Below are positions 16,217 through 25,057 of a stretch of 64,000 nucleotides of DNA, piece by piece; the stretch's first letter is position 1, and every line of letters begins with the position of its first letter. The stretch comes from CAYXDO01 sp964463485 (GTDB taxonomy: Bacteria > Myxococcota > Kuafuiibacteriia > Kuafuiibacteriales > Kuafuiibacteriaceae), in the NCBI GenBank assembly GCA_964463485.1, contig CAYXDO010000012.1, forward strand, positions 47,189 to 111,188, in the 5' to 3' direction. The translations under genes were made by a program, and so were the position numbers. Below the pieces are notes generated by a model. It did no database searches. It worked only from the letters and a program-made list of their open reading frames with translations, and was not told the DNA's origin.

Positions 16217-16432
16217 TCACTTCCCCTCGACGGCTTTCTTCGCCCCGTCGATGAGCCCCTCGGCCGCGTCCTTGAAACCGCCGAGCGCGTTCTTCTTCCA
16301 GGCAAAGCACAGCGGCCCGACCTCCAGCGTGCAAGAGTAAGTGAGTTCATCCGCGCGAGACCGCCCGAACACTCCGAACCCGAGCAACCCCACCAGGGCC
16401 GCGAGGGCCGCGATCAGCAGATTCTTCTTCAC
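16217..16432 (-). CDS. 71-residue exported small protein
   Basis: The product starts MKKNLLIAALAALVGLLGFG, a clear signal peptide or single anchor, followed by a short Cys-containing stretch (LTYSCTLEVGPLCFAW) and an amphipathic Lys-rich tail (GLIDGAKKAVEGK). The two Cys residues could form a disulfide. It lies between the truncated hemoglobin gene and the lipoprotein gene, with 61- and 7-base gaps. The family is unknown. Confidence 0.7.
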   Translation of the reverse strand: MKKNLLIAALAALVGLLGFGVFGRSRADELTYSCTLEVGPLCFAWKKNALGGFKDAAEGLIDGAKKAVEGK

Positions 16433-16493
16433 AACGCCTGCTCTATACCATTCCTCGGCCGCACGCCCAAGGTCCAGAGCGCCGCCGCTGGAC

Positions 16494-16874
16494 TCAGGTT
16501 GGGTGACAGTCGGACCCAGGATCCTTGGTAATCAGCGATCGGAGCCCCCGATTGTGCGCCAACACCGCGCTGACCGCCTCCCGCGGAAAATCGCAGCGGG
16601 TCATCGCTGCTTCGAGCAGGACGAGCCGCCGCTCGAACTGGCCCCCGGTGATTTTGAAGCGCGCGTGAGTGGGTTCCAACGGGCGCCCCGCATAAGGCTC
16701 CTCGACACCCAGCGCGGCCGCGACGAGCGCGTACTCGCGATCAATGAGACGCTCTTTGTCTGAGGCGCGGAAGAGGAAACCGATCATGGGATCGCTGAAC
16801 ACCGAGTCATAGAAGCTGCGAAGCATCCCGAGGATCGCGAAGCGACCTCCCACCCGATCGAACAACGAGCTCAT
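16494..16874 (-). CDS. Truncated (2/2) hemoglobin
   Basis: 126 residues, the usual length for a truncated globin. The B-helix region FAILGMLRSFYDSVFSDP contains the B10 Tyr (near residue 22) in the YxxVFxDPxIGxLF pattern. The heme-proximal His is near residue 70 (EPTHARFKITGGQFERRL). Family members bind O2 or NO and often detoxify NO or peroxide. It starts 19 bases after the stop of the glyoxalase II gene, so the two are probably cotranscribed. A link to the possible NO reductase 8 kb away is speculative. Confidence 0.88.
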   Translation of the reverse strand: MSSLFDRVGGRFAILGMLRSFYDSVFSDPMIGFLFRASDKERLIDREYALVAAALGVEEPYAGRPLEPTHARFKITGGQFERRLVLLEAAMTRCDFPREAVSAVLAHNRGLRSLITKDPGSDCHPT

Positions 16875-16893
16875 GTTCCTAGCAGATCGTGCG

Positions 16894-17655
16894 CTAAGTG
16901 AATTGATCTTTCAACCGCCGAAGCGCCGCGAGGGTCTCGACACCGTCACGAGGCCGCTCCTCCGTCTTCCGGGCCACGGCCTCGCATAACTCTGGTCGCG
17001 ATGAACGGAGGAATGGGTTGTAGGTCAGCTCCTCCGCGAGCGTCGTGGGTACGGTGGGTTGGCCCAGGGCTCGACGGGCCCGCGCGTCCTCCAACTTGGC
17101 GGCGATGGCCCGATTGTCGGGCTCGATGGTCAGCGCGAACTCCAGGTTTTTGACGGTGTACTCATGCCCGCAGAAGATTTGGGTCCCGAGCGGGAGCGCC
17201 AAGAGGGTGTCGAACGCCGCGCGCATGTCTCGGGCGTCTCCCTCGAAAAATCGACCGCAGCCCCCCGCAAACAGCGTGTCGCCCGTGAACAAGACGTCTC
17301 CGAACCGATACGCGACGTGGCCGCGCGTATGACAGTGGACGTCGAGCACCTCGCCCGTCACGCCCAAGACCTCGATCTTCGCTCCCGGAGCGACCGGGTG
17401 CGTGACCTCTGGGATCCGGTCGGGCTCCGACCCGAACACACTCAGCCGAGGCAGAAGCGCTCGCAGCTCCCCGATGCCCCCGACGTGGTCCGCGTGGTGA
17501 TGAGTTGCCAGCACCGCGACCAGCTCGAGGTCGTTGACCTCGAGCGCCGCGATCACCGGCGCTGCTTCGCCTGGATCTACAGCGATCGCGCGACCTCGGT
17601 CGACCAACAGGTAGCTGTAATTGTCGCGAAGCACCGGAACGATCAACACGTCCAC
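16894..17655 (-). CDS. gloB: Hydroxyacylglutathione hydrolase (glyoxalase II)
   Basis: 253 residues from the GTG at 17655-17653, which matches normal glyoxalase II length; longer upstream reading frames would overlap the divergent lipoprotein gene. It is a metallo-beta-lactamase fold protein with the dinuclear metal motif THHHADH, further His ligands in VHCHTRGHV and FCGHEYT, and the bridging Asp in LFTGDTLFAGGCGRFFEG. It hydrolyses S-lactoylglutathione to lactate and glutathione, completing methylglyoxal detoxification. A glutathione reductase gene at 28145-29485 is consistent with glutathione use in this cell. Confidence 0.95.
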   Translation of the reverse strand: MDVLIVPVLRDNYSYLLVDRGRAIAVDPGEAAPVIAALEVNDLELVAVLATHHHADHVGGIGELRALLPRLSVFGSEPDRIPEVTHPVAPGAKIEVLGVTGEVLDVHCHTRGHVAYRFGDVLFTGDTLFAGGCGRFFEGDARDMRAAFDTLLALPLGTQIFCGHEYTVKNLEFALTIEPDNRAIAAKLEDARARRALGQPTVPTTLAEELTYNPFLRSSRPELCEAVARKTEERPRDGVETLAALRRLKDQFT

Positions 17656-17782
17656 GTCTCGAGCTTGCGCTCGGTCCGAGGCCCGAACAAGCGGTCCGCA
17701 TCCCGGTGAGCCGGCGCTTGGCCTTGCACCTTGCGACAACCTGCGGATCAACTTCAGCCGCCATCGAAGTATAGTGCGCGCC

Positions 17783-19951
17783 ATGAGGCTCCTCCTCTCG
17801 ATCGCCGTGGTCTCCCTCGTTTGCGCTTGCGGGGACGCCGATCGCACTCCTCCCGTAGAGCGACCCGTTCGCGACGCCGGCTTCGTGCGCTTCGATGCGC
17901 GCCCGAGCGACGCGAGCTCGGACGCGGGAACACCTTCGGACGCGACGAGTCCAGACACCGGACCGAGTGATCGAGGTTTCCAAGACGTCGCCGATCTCGA
18001 CGCAGTGAGTTCCGACCTCGGCCCTGTCGACTTGGGTCAGCCTGACCTCGGAATCGACGACGGGTCAGTCGACTCGGGATTTCCGGACGCCGACTCGGTC
18101 GATGTTGGAACTCATCCCGACGCGACCCCCGAGGACGTGGGTCCGCCGCCCGACGCCGGGGTCGTCACTCAGCAGGGCGGCCTGGTCATCACCGAGCTCA
18201 TGGTCTCGGGCGCTTCGGAGTGGATCGAGGTCGAAAACGTCGGCACGACCTCCATCGATCTCACCGATCTCGTCGTTCGGACGTTCTCGCGCTCTGCCTT
18301 GGGAGACATGACGATCCGCGCGGTGACCGATCCCTCCGGGACCGCGGGAACGGCGGTCCCGCTCGCTCCTTCGGCCCGCGCGTTTGGATCCCCGAACCCC
18401 GCGAGCGCAGCCTCGATCCCAGCGGGCGCGACCTTCGTCTTCGGAGCACCCGGATTGTCGAGCGTGTTCGCAGACGGCGGCGACCTCGTCGAGCTCAGCG
18501 GCCCGGGTCTGTTCGATCGAGTCGACTTCCGTGCCGCCGCGACCGTGCCTGGTTCGGCCGTGGGGGTCGGAGAGTTTCCGCTCGTGAGCTCGGTCTCACT
18601 CACCTTGTCGGCTGGAGCAGGCACGAGCCCGACCGCAAACGACAGCGGAGACGCCTGGTGCGCCCCGATCTTCACCGGAGCGACTCCGGGCACGGTCAAC
18701 CTTCGCTGCGACACCTTCGTGATCAGCGAATTTTCCTATGACTATGCTTCGCTTTCCGGGGGAGTGGACGACGCGAATGAGTTCGTCGAGCTCGCCGGCC
18801 CCGCCGGAGGCTCGTTCACGAACCTGACTCTGGTGACCGTCGAGGGCACCTCTCCCGCGGGTGCGGTAGACCGATCGGTCGCGATTTCGGGCGGCCGAAT
18901 GCCTCTCGATGGGTTGTGGGTCGTCGCCGATCGCGACTCGTCCGGGATGACTCAGATCGCCAACAGCGATCAACTCGAGAACCTGGACCTCGAGAATGGT
19001 CCGGATGCGCTGCAGCTCGTACGCTCGGACGTCCCCCCCGTGTTGCTCGATGCGGTGGGCTACGGCGCGATCACGGCGACGAACGACACGACGCGCGGGC
19101 TCGCGTGCTCCGAAGGAACGCCCGTGTCAGACTGGAACCCATTCGTTCACGCGCTCGACTTCGCGCGCTCGGACGCAGAGAGCGACACTCAGAACAACCT
19201 GGCCGATTTCAGATACGATCCGAGCCCTACGCCTGGCGCACGCAATGGCGTCGACCAATTCTCGGTCATCGACGTCTCGCCGCGGAGCGGCGTGGTCGCG
19301 ACCGCCACCATCACCTTGACCGGACGCGACTTCACGGACGGCATGAGCTTGCGGGTCGGAGCGCAGGACGTTCCCTTTTCCGCGTGTGATTATCCGGGCC
19401 CCGATGTTTATCGTTGCCTCGTCCCGGCTCCGGTCGCGGCAGGTCGCGTCGATGTCACGCTCACCGCGCGCGCTGAACACGGTGGAGTCGCGGTCATGAC
19501 CCAAGTATTCACCTGGACGACCTCGGCCAACGAGTCTGGGTTGGCGTCCGAAGCGGACTACGTCAACCTTCAGTATCCGCCTTCGATCAGTATGGCAGCG
19601 GGTACCAGCCCGATGATTTTCGCCCGAATCTACGAGCAGGGCGTCACTGACGTGACCAGCGGTCCTTCTGCGTCGATCCTCGTGGAGCTCGGCTTTGGAC
19701 CGGCCGGGACGGATCCTCGGTCCTCCAACGATTGGAGCTTCGTCCCGGCCGCGTTCAACGTCGAGTATGGAAACGACGACGAGTACATGGGGACCGTGAC
19801 GGTAACGACGCCGGGTACGTATTCGTACACCCATCGGTTCTCCCTCGACGGTGGGTTGTCGTTTACGTACGCGGACCTCGACGGAGCTGGGCAGAATGGC
19901 GGTCTAGACTTCGATCCGACGCGGCTCGGCGCCCTGACGGTTACGCCGTAA
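17783..19951 (+). CDS. Lipoprotein with lamin-tail and IPT/TIG-like domains
   Basis: 722 residues from the ATG at 17783. The signal MRLLLSIAVVSLVCACGDAD ends in a lipobox-like Cys. Residues about 25-135 form a long low-complexity linker rich in Asp, Pro and Ser, typical of myxobacterial surface lipoproteins. A lamin-tail-like domain follows (GGLVITELMVSGASEWIEVE), and a second copy is likely near residue 315 (FVISEFSYDY...DANEFVELAGPAGG). An IPT/TIG-like domain starts near 495 (VIDVSPRSGVVATATITLTG). The function is probably surface adhesion or scaffolding. Its 3' end overlaps that of the convergent kinase gene by 11 bases. Confidence 0.85.
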   Translation: MRLLLSIAVVSLVCACGDADRTPPVERPVRDAGFVRFDARPSDASSDAGTPSDATSPDTGPSDRGFQDVADLDAVSSDLGPVDLGQPDLGIDDGSVDSGFPDADSVDVGTHPDATPEDVGPPPDAGVVTQQGGLVITELMVSGASEWIEVENVGTTSIDLTDLVVRTFSRSALGDMTIRAVTDPSGTAGTAVPLAPSARAFGSPNPASAASIPAGATFVFGAPGLSSVFADGGDLVELSGPGLFDRVDFRAAATVPGSAVGVGEFPLVSSVSLTLSAGAGTSPTANDSGDAWCAPIFTGATPGTVNLRCDTFVISEFSYDYASLSGGVDDANEFVELAGPAGGSFTNLTLVTVEGTSPAGAVDRSVAISGGRMPLDGLWVVADRDSSGMTQIANSDQLENLDLENGPDALQLVRSDVPPVLLDAVGYGAITATNDTTRGLACSEGTPVSDWNPFVHALDFARSDAESDTQNNLADFRYDPSPTPGARNGVDQFSVIDVSPRSGVVATATITLTGRDFTDGMSLRVGAQDVPFSACDYPGPDVYRCLVPAPVAAGRVDVTLTARAEHGGVAVMTQVFTWTTSANESGLASEADYVNLQYPPSISMAAGTSPMIFARIYEQGVTDVTSGPSASILVELGFGPAGTDPRSSNDWSFVPAAFNVEYGNDDEYMGTVTVTTPGTYSYTHRFSLDGGLSFTYADLDGAGQNGGLDFDPTRLGALTVTP

Positions 19952-22160
19952 CCAGCCTTCGAAGCGCCCCTTCGAGGTCGGCGAGACGGAAGGGCTTCTG
20001 GATGAATGAGACCAGCGGCCCGTGTCTTTCGACCAACGTCGCCGCGTCGCGCTCGTCGTAGCCGCTCGACAAGAGAACCGGAACGTCCGGATGAGTCTCG
20101 CGGATCTTGGTCAAGACGCGCGCGCCGGAGAGCCCAGGCATGTTCATGTCGAGGACGACGATACGGATGGAAGCGTCGCGGGTCAGCGCTTCCAGGCCGC
20201 CCGCCCCGTCGATGACCGGAATCGGATCGAGGCCGAGGTGCTGCACCATTCGCGTAAGGACATTGAGGCTCAGGGGGTCGTCGTCGATGAGTAGCACCCT
20301 GCCGGAAAGCGAGTGCGGGCTCTTCTCGATGACTGGTTTGATCCTTTCAGGCTCGCTCGAATCGGCCGGAAGGCAGAGAGAGACGTTCGTACCATTGCCG
20401 GGTTTGGCTTCGACGCAGATCGATCCGCCGAGATTTCTCACGATGCCCAACACCGCCGCGAGGCCGAGCCCTCGTCCAGTGGCGTAGGGCTCGAAGACGC
20501 GGGCCAAGGCCGTGTCATCGAGCCCGGTCCCGTCGTCTTCCACTTCGAGGACGACGTGAGGGTAGGGTGCGACATTTCGGCCGGCCGTGACGTGGGGACT
20601 AGAGCGTCGCGCCGCTCTTTCGGCGTGGTCGGTGGACCCTCGCAGGGTCACCAACCGAGCGCCCGAATCGACCGCGTTGGCGACGAGACTCTCGACGATG
20701 CGAACGAGCTCCCTGTCGTCCCCCGAAATTCTCGGGAGAGTCGGCTCCAACTCCAAGCGAAGCTCGACTCCTGGCGGCGTGACGAGCCGCAGTTGATCCA
20801 CGGCCGTCCGGAGAGTCTCCGAAGGGTCCGTCGTTCCGGACGGAACGCGCGTACGACCGCCGTAGGTGAGCAATTGGCGAGCGAGCTCCGCGGCGCGAGT
20901 AGCAGCGTCGAGCACACTCCGCAGGTGAGGCTCGATCGGCGCGCCGTCCGGTCCCTCGGCCAGCGCGAGGCTCGCGTTTCCCAAGATCCCCACGAGGATG
21001 TTGTTGAAGTCATGCGCGATACGACCCGCGAGCAAACCCAGACTCTCGAGCCGCCGAGCCTCTTGCGCCCGAGCCTCCAAGAGTCGGCGCTCCTCCTCGG
21101 CCTGCTTTCGCTCGGACACGTCGACCAACGCCGCCCGCATCCCGACCGCCTGCCCGTCCCGCATGACAGGGTCGGCGTGCACGACCATCGGAACGACCGT
21201 CCCGTCCCCTCGAAGGATCCCGTAATCCTGATTGTCGAGCTGCTCACCCGCCAAGCGTCGAGCCCAGCGGTCCCGCAACCTCGCGTGGTCCGCCTCGATG
21301 ACCACGTCTTCGACCCGCCGCCCAATGATCTGTTGCTCCGTGTACCTGAGTTGAGTGAGGCCCGTCTTGTTGACGAATTCAAGGCAACCGCGGGGATCGA
21401 CCTCCGCCACGACCACCGGAAGGAGCTCCGCGAGCTCCCGATACTTGGCCTCGCTCCGACGCAGCTCCCGCTCGGCCTCGCGCACTGGCGTGAGATCTCG
21501 ATACGCGGTGACGCGGGCTTTCTTTCCCCTGAAAGTCGTGTTCCGGCCGCGAACCTCGACCGGAAATCGCGTGCCGTCATGCCGAAGCGCGATCGTTTCA
21601 TACGGTTCCTCGATGCCCGCCTGGATCGCGTGCGCGATCTGCGGAATGGACTCTGGAGCCGCATACCGAAGCGCGTTGAGCCCAACGAGCTCCGCGCGCG
21701 AAATGCCCAACATGTCCGCGACCGCTTGATTCGCCTCGACGATGACTCCATCCACCGTGAGGCTCAAACCCTCGAACCCGCCTTCGACGAGCGCCCGAAA
21801 TCGATCTTCGCTCTCCCTCACCGCGGCGATCGCCGCGCTCTGGTCGGTCGCGTCGAGCACCACGAAGTCCACCCCACGTTCGAAGCCGCGTACGTGGATC
21901 TGGAGCGTGCGCCCCTCCCCAGTGATGAGCGACGGATGGACCGACTCGCCCTGACGAACCATCTGAAGGTCGAGCGGGATCGGGCGCGGAAACTCTCTCA
22001 AACAGACCGCTCGGTCCGCGAAACCCAAGAGGCGTACGAAGGCCTCGTTCGCCTCCTCGAGCCTTTGGGACTCGAGGTCGAACCGACCAAAGCCGACGAC
22101 GCCGTTCTCGAAGAAGGCATCCTTCGCGACCCCCCGCGACACTTTCGGAGTTTGAACCAC
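19941..22160 (-). CDS. Hybrid histidine kinase with multiple PAS domains and C-terminal receiver
   Basis: 739 residues, GTG start, no obvious membrane helix. Three PAS-type modules occupy about 15-350 (for example SLTVDGVIVEANQAVADMLG and VVVAEVDPRGCLEFVNKTG). Next are the HisKA H-box with His383 (AGRIAHDFNNILVGILGNAS) and an HATPase_c domain (N-box VESLVANAVDSGA, VEDDGTGLD, TGRGLGLAAV). The receiver begins near 620 (VLLIDDDPLSLNVL), with its acceptor Asp in IRIVVLDMNMPGLSG. A soluble hybrid kinase of this type passes phosphate internally and then to another partner. It begins 28 bases after murA, suggesting coexpression with a cell-wall enzyme. Confidence 0.93.
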   Translation of the reverse strand: MVQTPKVSRGVAKDAFFENGVVGFGRFDLESQRLEEANEAFVRLLGFADRAVCLREFPRPIPLDLQMVRQGESVHPSLITGEGRTLQIHVRGFERGVDFVVLDATDQSAAIAAVRESEDRFRALVEGGFEGLSLTVDGVIVEANQAVADMLGISRAELVGLNALRYAAPESIPQIAHAIQAGIEEPYETIALRHDGTRFPVEVRGRNTTFRGKKARVTAYRDLTPVREAERELRRSEAKYRELAELLPVVVAEVDPRGCLEFVNKTGLTQLRYTEQQIIGRRVEDVVIEADHARLRDRWARRLAGEQLDNQDYGILRGDGTVVPMVVHADPVMRDGQAVGMRAALVDVSERKQAEEERRLLEARAQEARRLESLGLLAGRIAHDFNNILVGILGNASLALAEGPDGAPIEPHLRSVLDAATRAAELARQLLTYGGRTRVPSGTTDPSETLRTAVDQLRLVTPPGVELRLELEPTLPRISGDDRELVRIVESLVANAVDSGARLVTLRGSTDHAERAARRSSPHVTAGRNVAPYPHVVLEVEDDGTGLDDTALARVFEPYATGRGLGLAAVLGIVRNLGGSICVEAKPGNGTNVSLCLPADSSEPERIKPVIEKSPHSLSGRVLLIDDDPLSLNVLTRMVQHLGLDPIPVIDGAGGLEALTRDASIRIVVLDMNMPGLSGARVLTKIRETHPDVPVLLSSGYDERDAATLVERHGPLVSFIQKPFRLADLEGALRRLVTA

Positions 22161-22188
22161 GAACGGCGCGGTCGTGCAATCCTCCGAC

Positions 22189-23487
22189 TCAACCTTGCCG
22201 ACGAGAGATCTTCGCCCCGAGCGCGTTCAACCGCTCGTCGATCCGCTCATAGCCCCGGTCGATCTGGCCCACGTTCTGGATCACGCTCTTGCCCGTGGCC
22301 GTCAGCGCCGCGATCAGCAGCGCCATACCTGCACGGATGTCGGGGCTCACCAACTCCTGGCCGAACAGGGGCGACTTCCCCGTGATGACGGCTCGGTGCG
22401 GATCACAAAGAATGATACGAGCGCCCATACTCGAGAGTCGATCGACGAAGAAGAGACGAGACTCGAACATTTTTTCATGGATGAGTGTCGTCCCTTCCGA
22501 CTGAGTCGCCGCGACGACCGCCAACGAGGTCAGATCCGCAGGAAACCCAGGCCACGGCGCATCCTCGACCTTGGGCACCGCCCCAAAGAGATCCTGCTGA
22601 ACGATCAGGCGCTGCCCACCCGGGACCAAAATGTCTCGACCGGAGTTGGTGGGTTCGAAGCTGATACCCAGGCGGCCGAAGCCAATGCGCGTCGATCGGT
22701 GGTCGAGCGGCCGGGCATCGGTGATCGTGAGCTCTCCGCCAGTCACCGCCGCGAGCACGATCAGTGAACCGACCTCGATGTAGTCGGGACCGACCGAGTA
22801 TTCCGCTCCCCTGAGTCGGTCGACACCATCGATCACGAGGGTATTGGTCCCCGCGCCCGAAATCTTCGCACCCATGCGGTTCAGGAGGTTGCAGAGATCC
22901 TGTACATGGGGCTCCCCGGCCGCGTTCATGATCACCGTGCGCCCGGTCGCCATCGCGGCCGCCATCACCGCGTTCTCCGTCCCGGTCACCGAGGCCTCGT
23001 CGAGGAACAACTCCGCTCCCTTGAGTCTCTTGTCGGCGCTGAACTCATAGGCTTCGTGAGTCGCCGAAAACTCGGCGCCGAGCCCGGTGAGCGCGAGGAC
23101 GTGCGTGTCGATCCGTCGCCGTCCGATCACGTCACCCCCAGGCGGAGGGAGCCTCACGTGACCTCTCCGCGCGAGGATGGGACCGGCCAGCAGGATCGAC
23201 GCACGGATGGCTTTGGCGATCTTCCATTCGGGCTGGCGACCGTTGAGGCCTGAGCCGCGAACGGAGACCACGCCCGGCTCGAGCATGCGGACCGTCGCGC
23301 CCAACCCCGCGACGAGCTCGAGCATGGCGGCGACGTCCCGAATCATCGGGACGTTTCGGAGGATGACTTCCTCCTCGGTGAGAAGAGTCGCCGCCACCAG
23401 CGGCAGGGCCGCGTTCTTGTTGCCGGACGGTCGAATGGAGCCGCTGACTTTACAGCCACCTTCGATGACGAAGCTCGGACTGCTCAT
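22189..23487 (-). CDS. murA: UDP-N-acetylglucosamine 1-carboxyvinyltransferase with Asp in place of the active-site Cys
   Basis: 432 residues from the ATG at 23487-23485. It catalyses the first committed step of peptidoglycan synthesis, transfer of enolpyruvate from PEP to UDP-GlcNAc. The substrate-binding Lys is in SGNKNAALPL near residue 24. The catalytic loop reads LPPPGGDVIGRRRIDTHV: the position equivalent to E. coli Cys115 is Asp119. In other bacteria a natural Cys-to-Asp change keeps activity and gives intrinsic fosfomycin resistance. The length and the rest of the sequence are those of an ordinary MurA. A hybrid kinase gene follows after 28 bases and a lipoprotein gene ends 34 bases upstream. 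Confidence 0.97.
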   Translation of the reverse strand: MSSPSFVIEGGCKVSGSIRPSGNKNAALPLVAATLLTEEEVILRNVPMIRDVAAMLELVAGLGATVRMLEPGVVSVRGSGLNGRQPEWKIAKAIRASILLAGPILARRGHVRLPPPGGDVIGRRRIDTHVLALTGLGAEFSATHEAYEFSADKRLKGAELFLDEASVTGTENAVMAAAMATGRTVIMNAAGEPHVQDLCNLLNRMGAKISGAGTNTLVIDGVDRLRGAEYSVGPDYIEVGSLIVLAAVTGGELTITDARPLDHRSTRIGFGRLGISFEPTNSGRDILVPGGQRLIVQQDLFGAVPKVEDAPWPGFPADLTSLAVVAATQSEGTTLIHEKMFESRLFFVDRLSSMGARIILCDPHRAVITGKSPLFGQELVSPDIRAGMALLIAALTATGKSVIQNVGQIDRGYERIDERLNALGAKISRRQG

Positions 23488-23521
23488 GGGGAGTTCCTTC
23501 GCGAACGGCCGCGCCCGTGAG

Positions 23522-24322
23522 TCACGGTTTGGCCGAGAGAGTGACTGTGCCTGCCTGAGCCAACAACCGAGCGAGGCCGTGACCTCCATTGACGACCGCC
23601 GAGTAGCTCGTGCGATTCGTACCCAAAGGCCTCGGAAAAGCGGGATGATTCACCACGAACCCACCCGAGGCCGCGGCCTCTATGCTCGCGCTCACATTCC
23701 GAGGCATGAGCAAAGTAATGTGACCGGACCCGACCTCCGCGGTCGCGGAGGTCGAAGGGAGCAGCGCCGAGTCGATGACCACGTTCCCGTTGCGAGTCAC
23801 GGCGCGGACGTTTCCAGAATTACCCACGAAACGAACCTGGTCGTAGCCCGTGGCGGTCGCCGATCGCTCCATCGACTCCACCAGAATCTCATGCTCCGAG
23901 CCCACTTCCAACTCTATCTTCGCCGGGATCGTGAGCTCGATGGAACCCAAGAGCGTCGTGTCGGGCGGAGGCGCCAGAGTGAGTGTGACATTTCGTTTGT
24001 CCTCCGATCTCTTCACCACCACGTCGAGCTCTTTCGCCAGGCGGTTGGCGATGGTCGCGGTGCTCGCGGTGAGGGTTCCGCTGATCGAATATTCGATCTG
24101 AGTTGCCAGAGGCGCGCCTCGAACCGAGACCGCGACGTAGCTGTCGATGGTCACCGAGCTCTCCGTCGTGAGTACCGTCGACCCCTGTCTTTTGACCTCG
24201 GCGTTGATCTGCGGCGCCGCTTCACAGGCGAACAGCGATCCGAGGGCAACACCCAGGGACCAACGAAAGACACGTCCGGGAGCTTGCCGGGGTGTCGGGG
24301 GCTTTCTAAGCTCTGCGCCCAT
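23522..24322 (-). CDS. Adhesin-like (DUF4097/GIN-type) lipoprotein
   Basis: 266 residues from the ATG at 24322-24320; codons further upstream lie inside the divergent kinase gene. The N-terminus carries a basic region and the hydrophobic segment SLGVALGSLFACEAAP, consistent with a lipoprotein Cys. The rest is a beta-helix-like series of short strands with alternating Val/Ile and Gly/Asn (RFVGNSGNVRAVTRNGNVVI, then AEVGSGHITLLMPRNVSASI), as in DUF4097/DUF2807-type proteins. The role is unknown. The start codons of this gene and the divergent deoxynucleoside kinase overlap by two bases. Confidence 0.72.
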   Translation of the reverse strand: MGAELRKPPTPRQAPGRVFRWSLGVALGSLFACEAAPQINAEVKRQGSTVLTTESSVTIDSYVAVSVRGAPLATQIEYSISGTLTASTATIANRLAKELDVVVKRSEDKRNVTLTLAPPPDTTLLGSIELTIPAKIELEVGSEHEILVESMERSATATGYDQVRFVGNSGNVRAVTRNGNVVIDSALLPSTSATAEVGSGHITLLMPRNVSASIEAAASGGFVVNHPAFPRPLGTNRTSYSAVVNGGHGLARLLAQAGTVTLSAKP

Positions 24323-24977
24323 GGCCAGGAAACGGCCGAAGCCGGCGGCCCCTCGCTTCATCGCGATCGAGGGACCGATCGGCGTCGGGAAAACGACGCT
24401 CGCGCGGTACTTGGCCAAGCAACTCGGTGCGCGCACCGTGTTGGAAGACGTCGACGACAATCCGTTCCTCGCTCAGTTCTACGCCGATCCGAAGCGCTTT
24501 GCGTTTCAAACTCAGATGTTCTTCCTTCTGTCCCGTTATCAACAGCAGCTCGGCCTGCACCAGGAGGACCTATTCCAGAAGACCACCATCTGCGACTACA
24601 TCTTCCAGCGCGATCGTATCTTCGCGTACCTGACCCTCAGCGAGGCGGAGCTGTCGCTCTACGAGCGCATCTACCGGCTGCTGGATCCTAGAGTACCGAC
24701 ACCCGATCTCGTGGTCTACCTCCAAGCGCGGCCCGACGTCATCGCGGAGCGGATCAGGCTGCGCGCGCGTCTCTTCGAGCGCACCGTGCGACAGAGCTAC
24801 ATCGATGACCTCGTCCGCGCGTACAACGACTTCTTCTTTCACTACAAGACCACGCCCCTGCTCGTCGTGAACACGTCCGAGATCGACTTGGCGGAGAAGG
24901 AATCGCACCTCGAGGGGGTGCTCACTCAGATCATGCGGATGAGCAAAGGCACCCAGTTCTTCAGCCCAGCCGACTGA
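24321..24977 (+). CDS. Deoxynucleoside kinase family protein
   Basis: 218 residues from the ATG at 24321. The P-loop is IEGPIGVGKTTLARYLA; the substrate-site segment VLEDVDDNPFLAQFY and the DYIFQRDRIFAYLTLSE motif follow. The Arg-rich lid is RIRLRARLFERTVRQSYI. The family phosphorylates deoxyadenosine, deoxyguanosine or related nucleosides for salvage; the exact substrate cannot be read from sequence. It is first in a plus-strand set with panB, panC and smpB, 80 bases before panB. Its start is back-to-back with the divergent lipoprotein gene. Confidence 0.92.
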   Translation: MARKRPKPAAPRFIAIEGPIGVGKTTLARYLAKQLGARTVLEDVDDNPFLAQFYADPKRFAFQTQMFFLLSRYQQQLGLHQEDLFQKTTICDYIFQRDRIFAYLTLSEAELSLYERIYRLLDPRVPTPDLVVYLQARPDVIAERIRLRARLFERTVRQSYIDDLVRAYNDFFFHYKTTPLLVVNTSEIDLAEKESHLEGVLTQIMRMSKGTQFFSPAD

Positions 24978-25057
24978 TCCGGCAGCCCACGACGCGCCGC
25001 GTCGACGCGAAGATCGGAGGGCGTCGAGCCGCTCGCGTGTTAGCCTAAACGTGCGCG

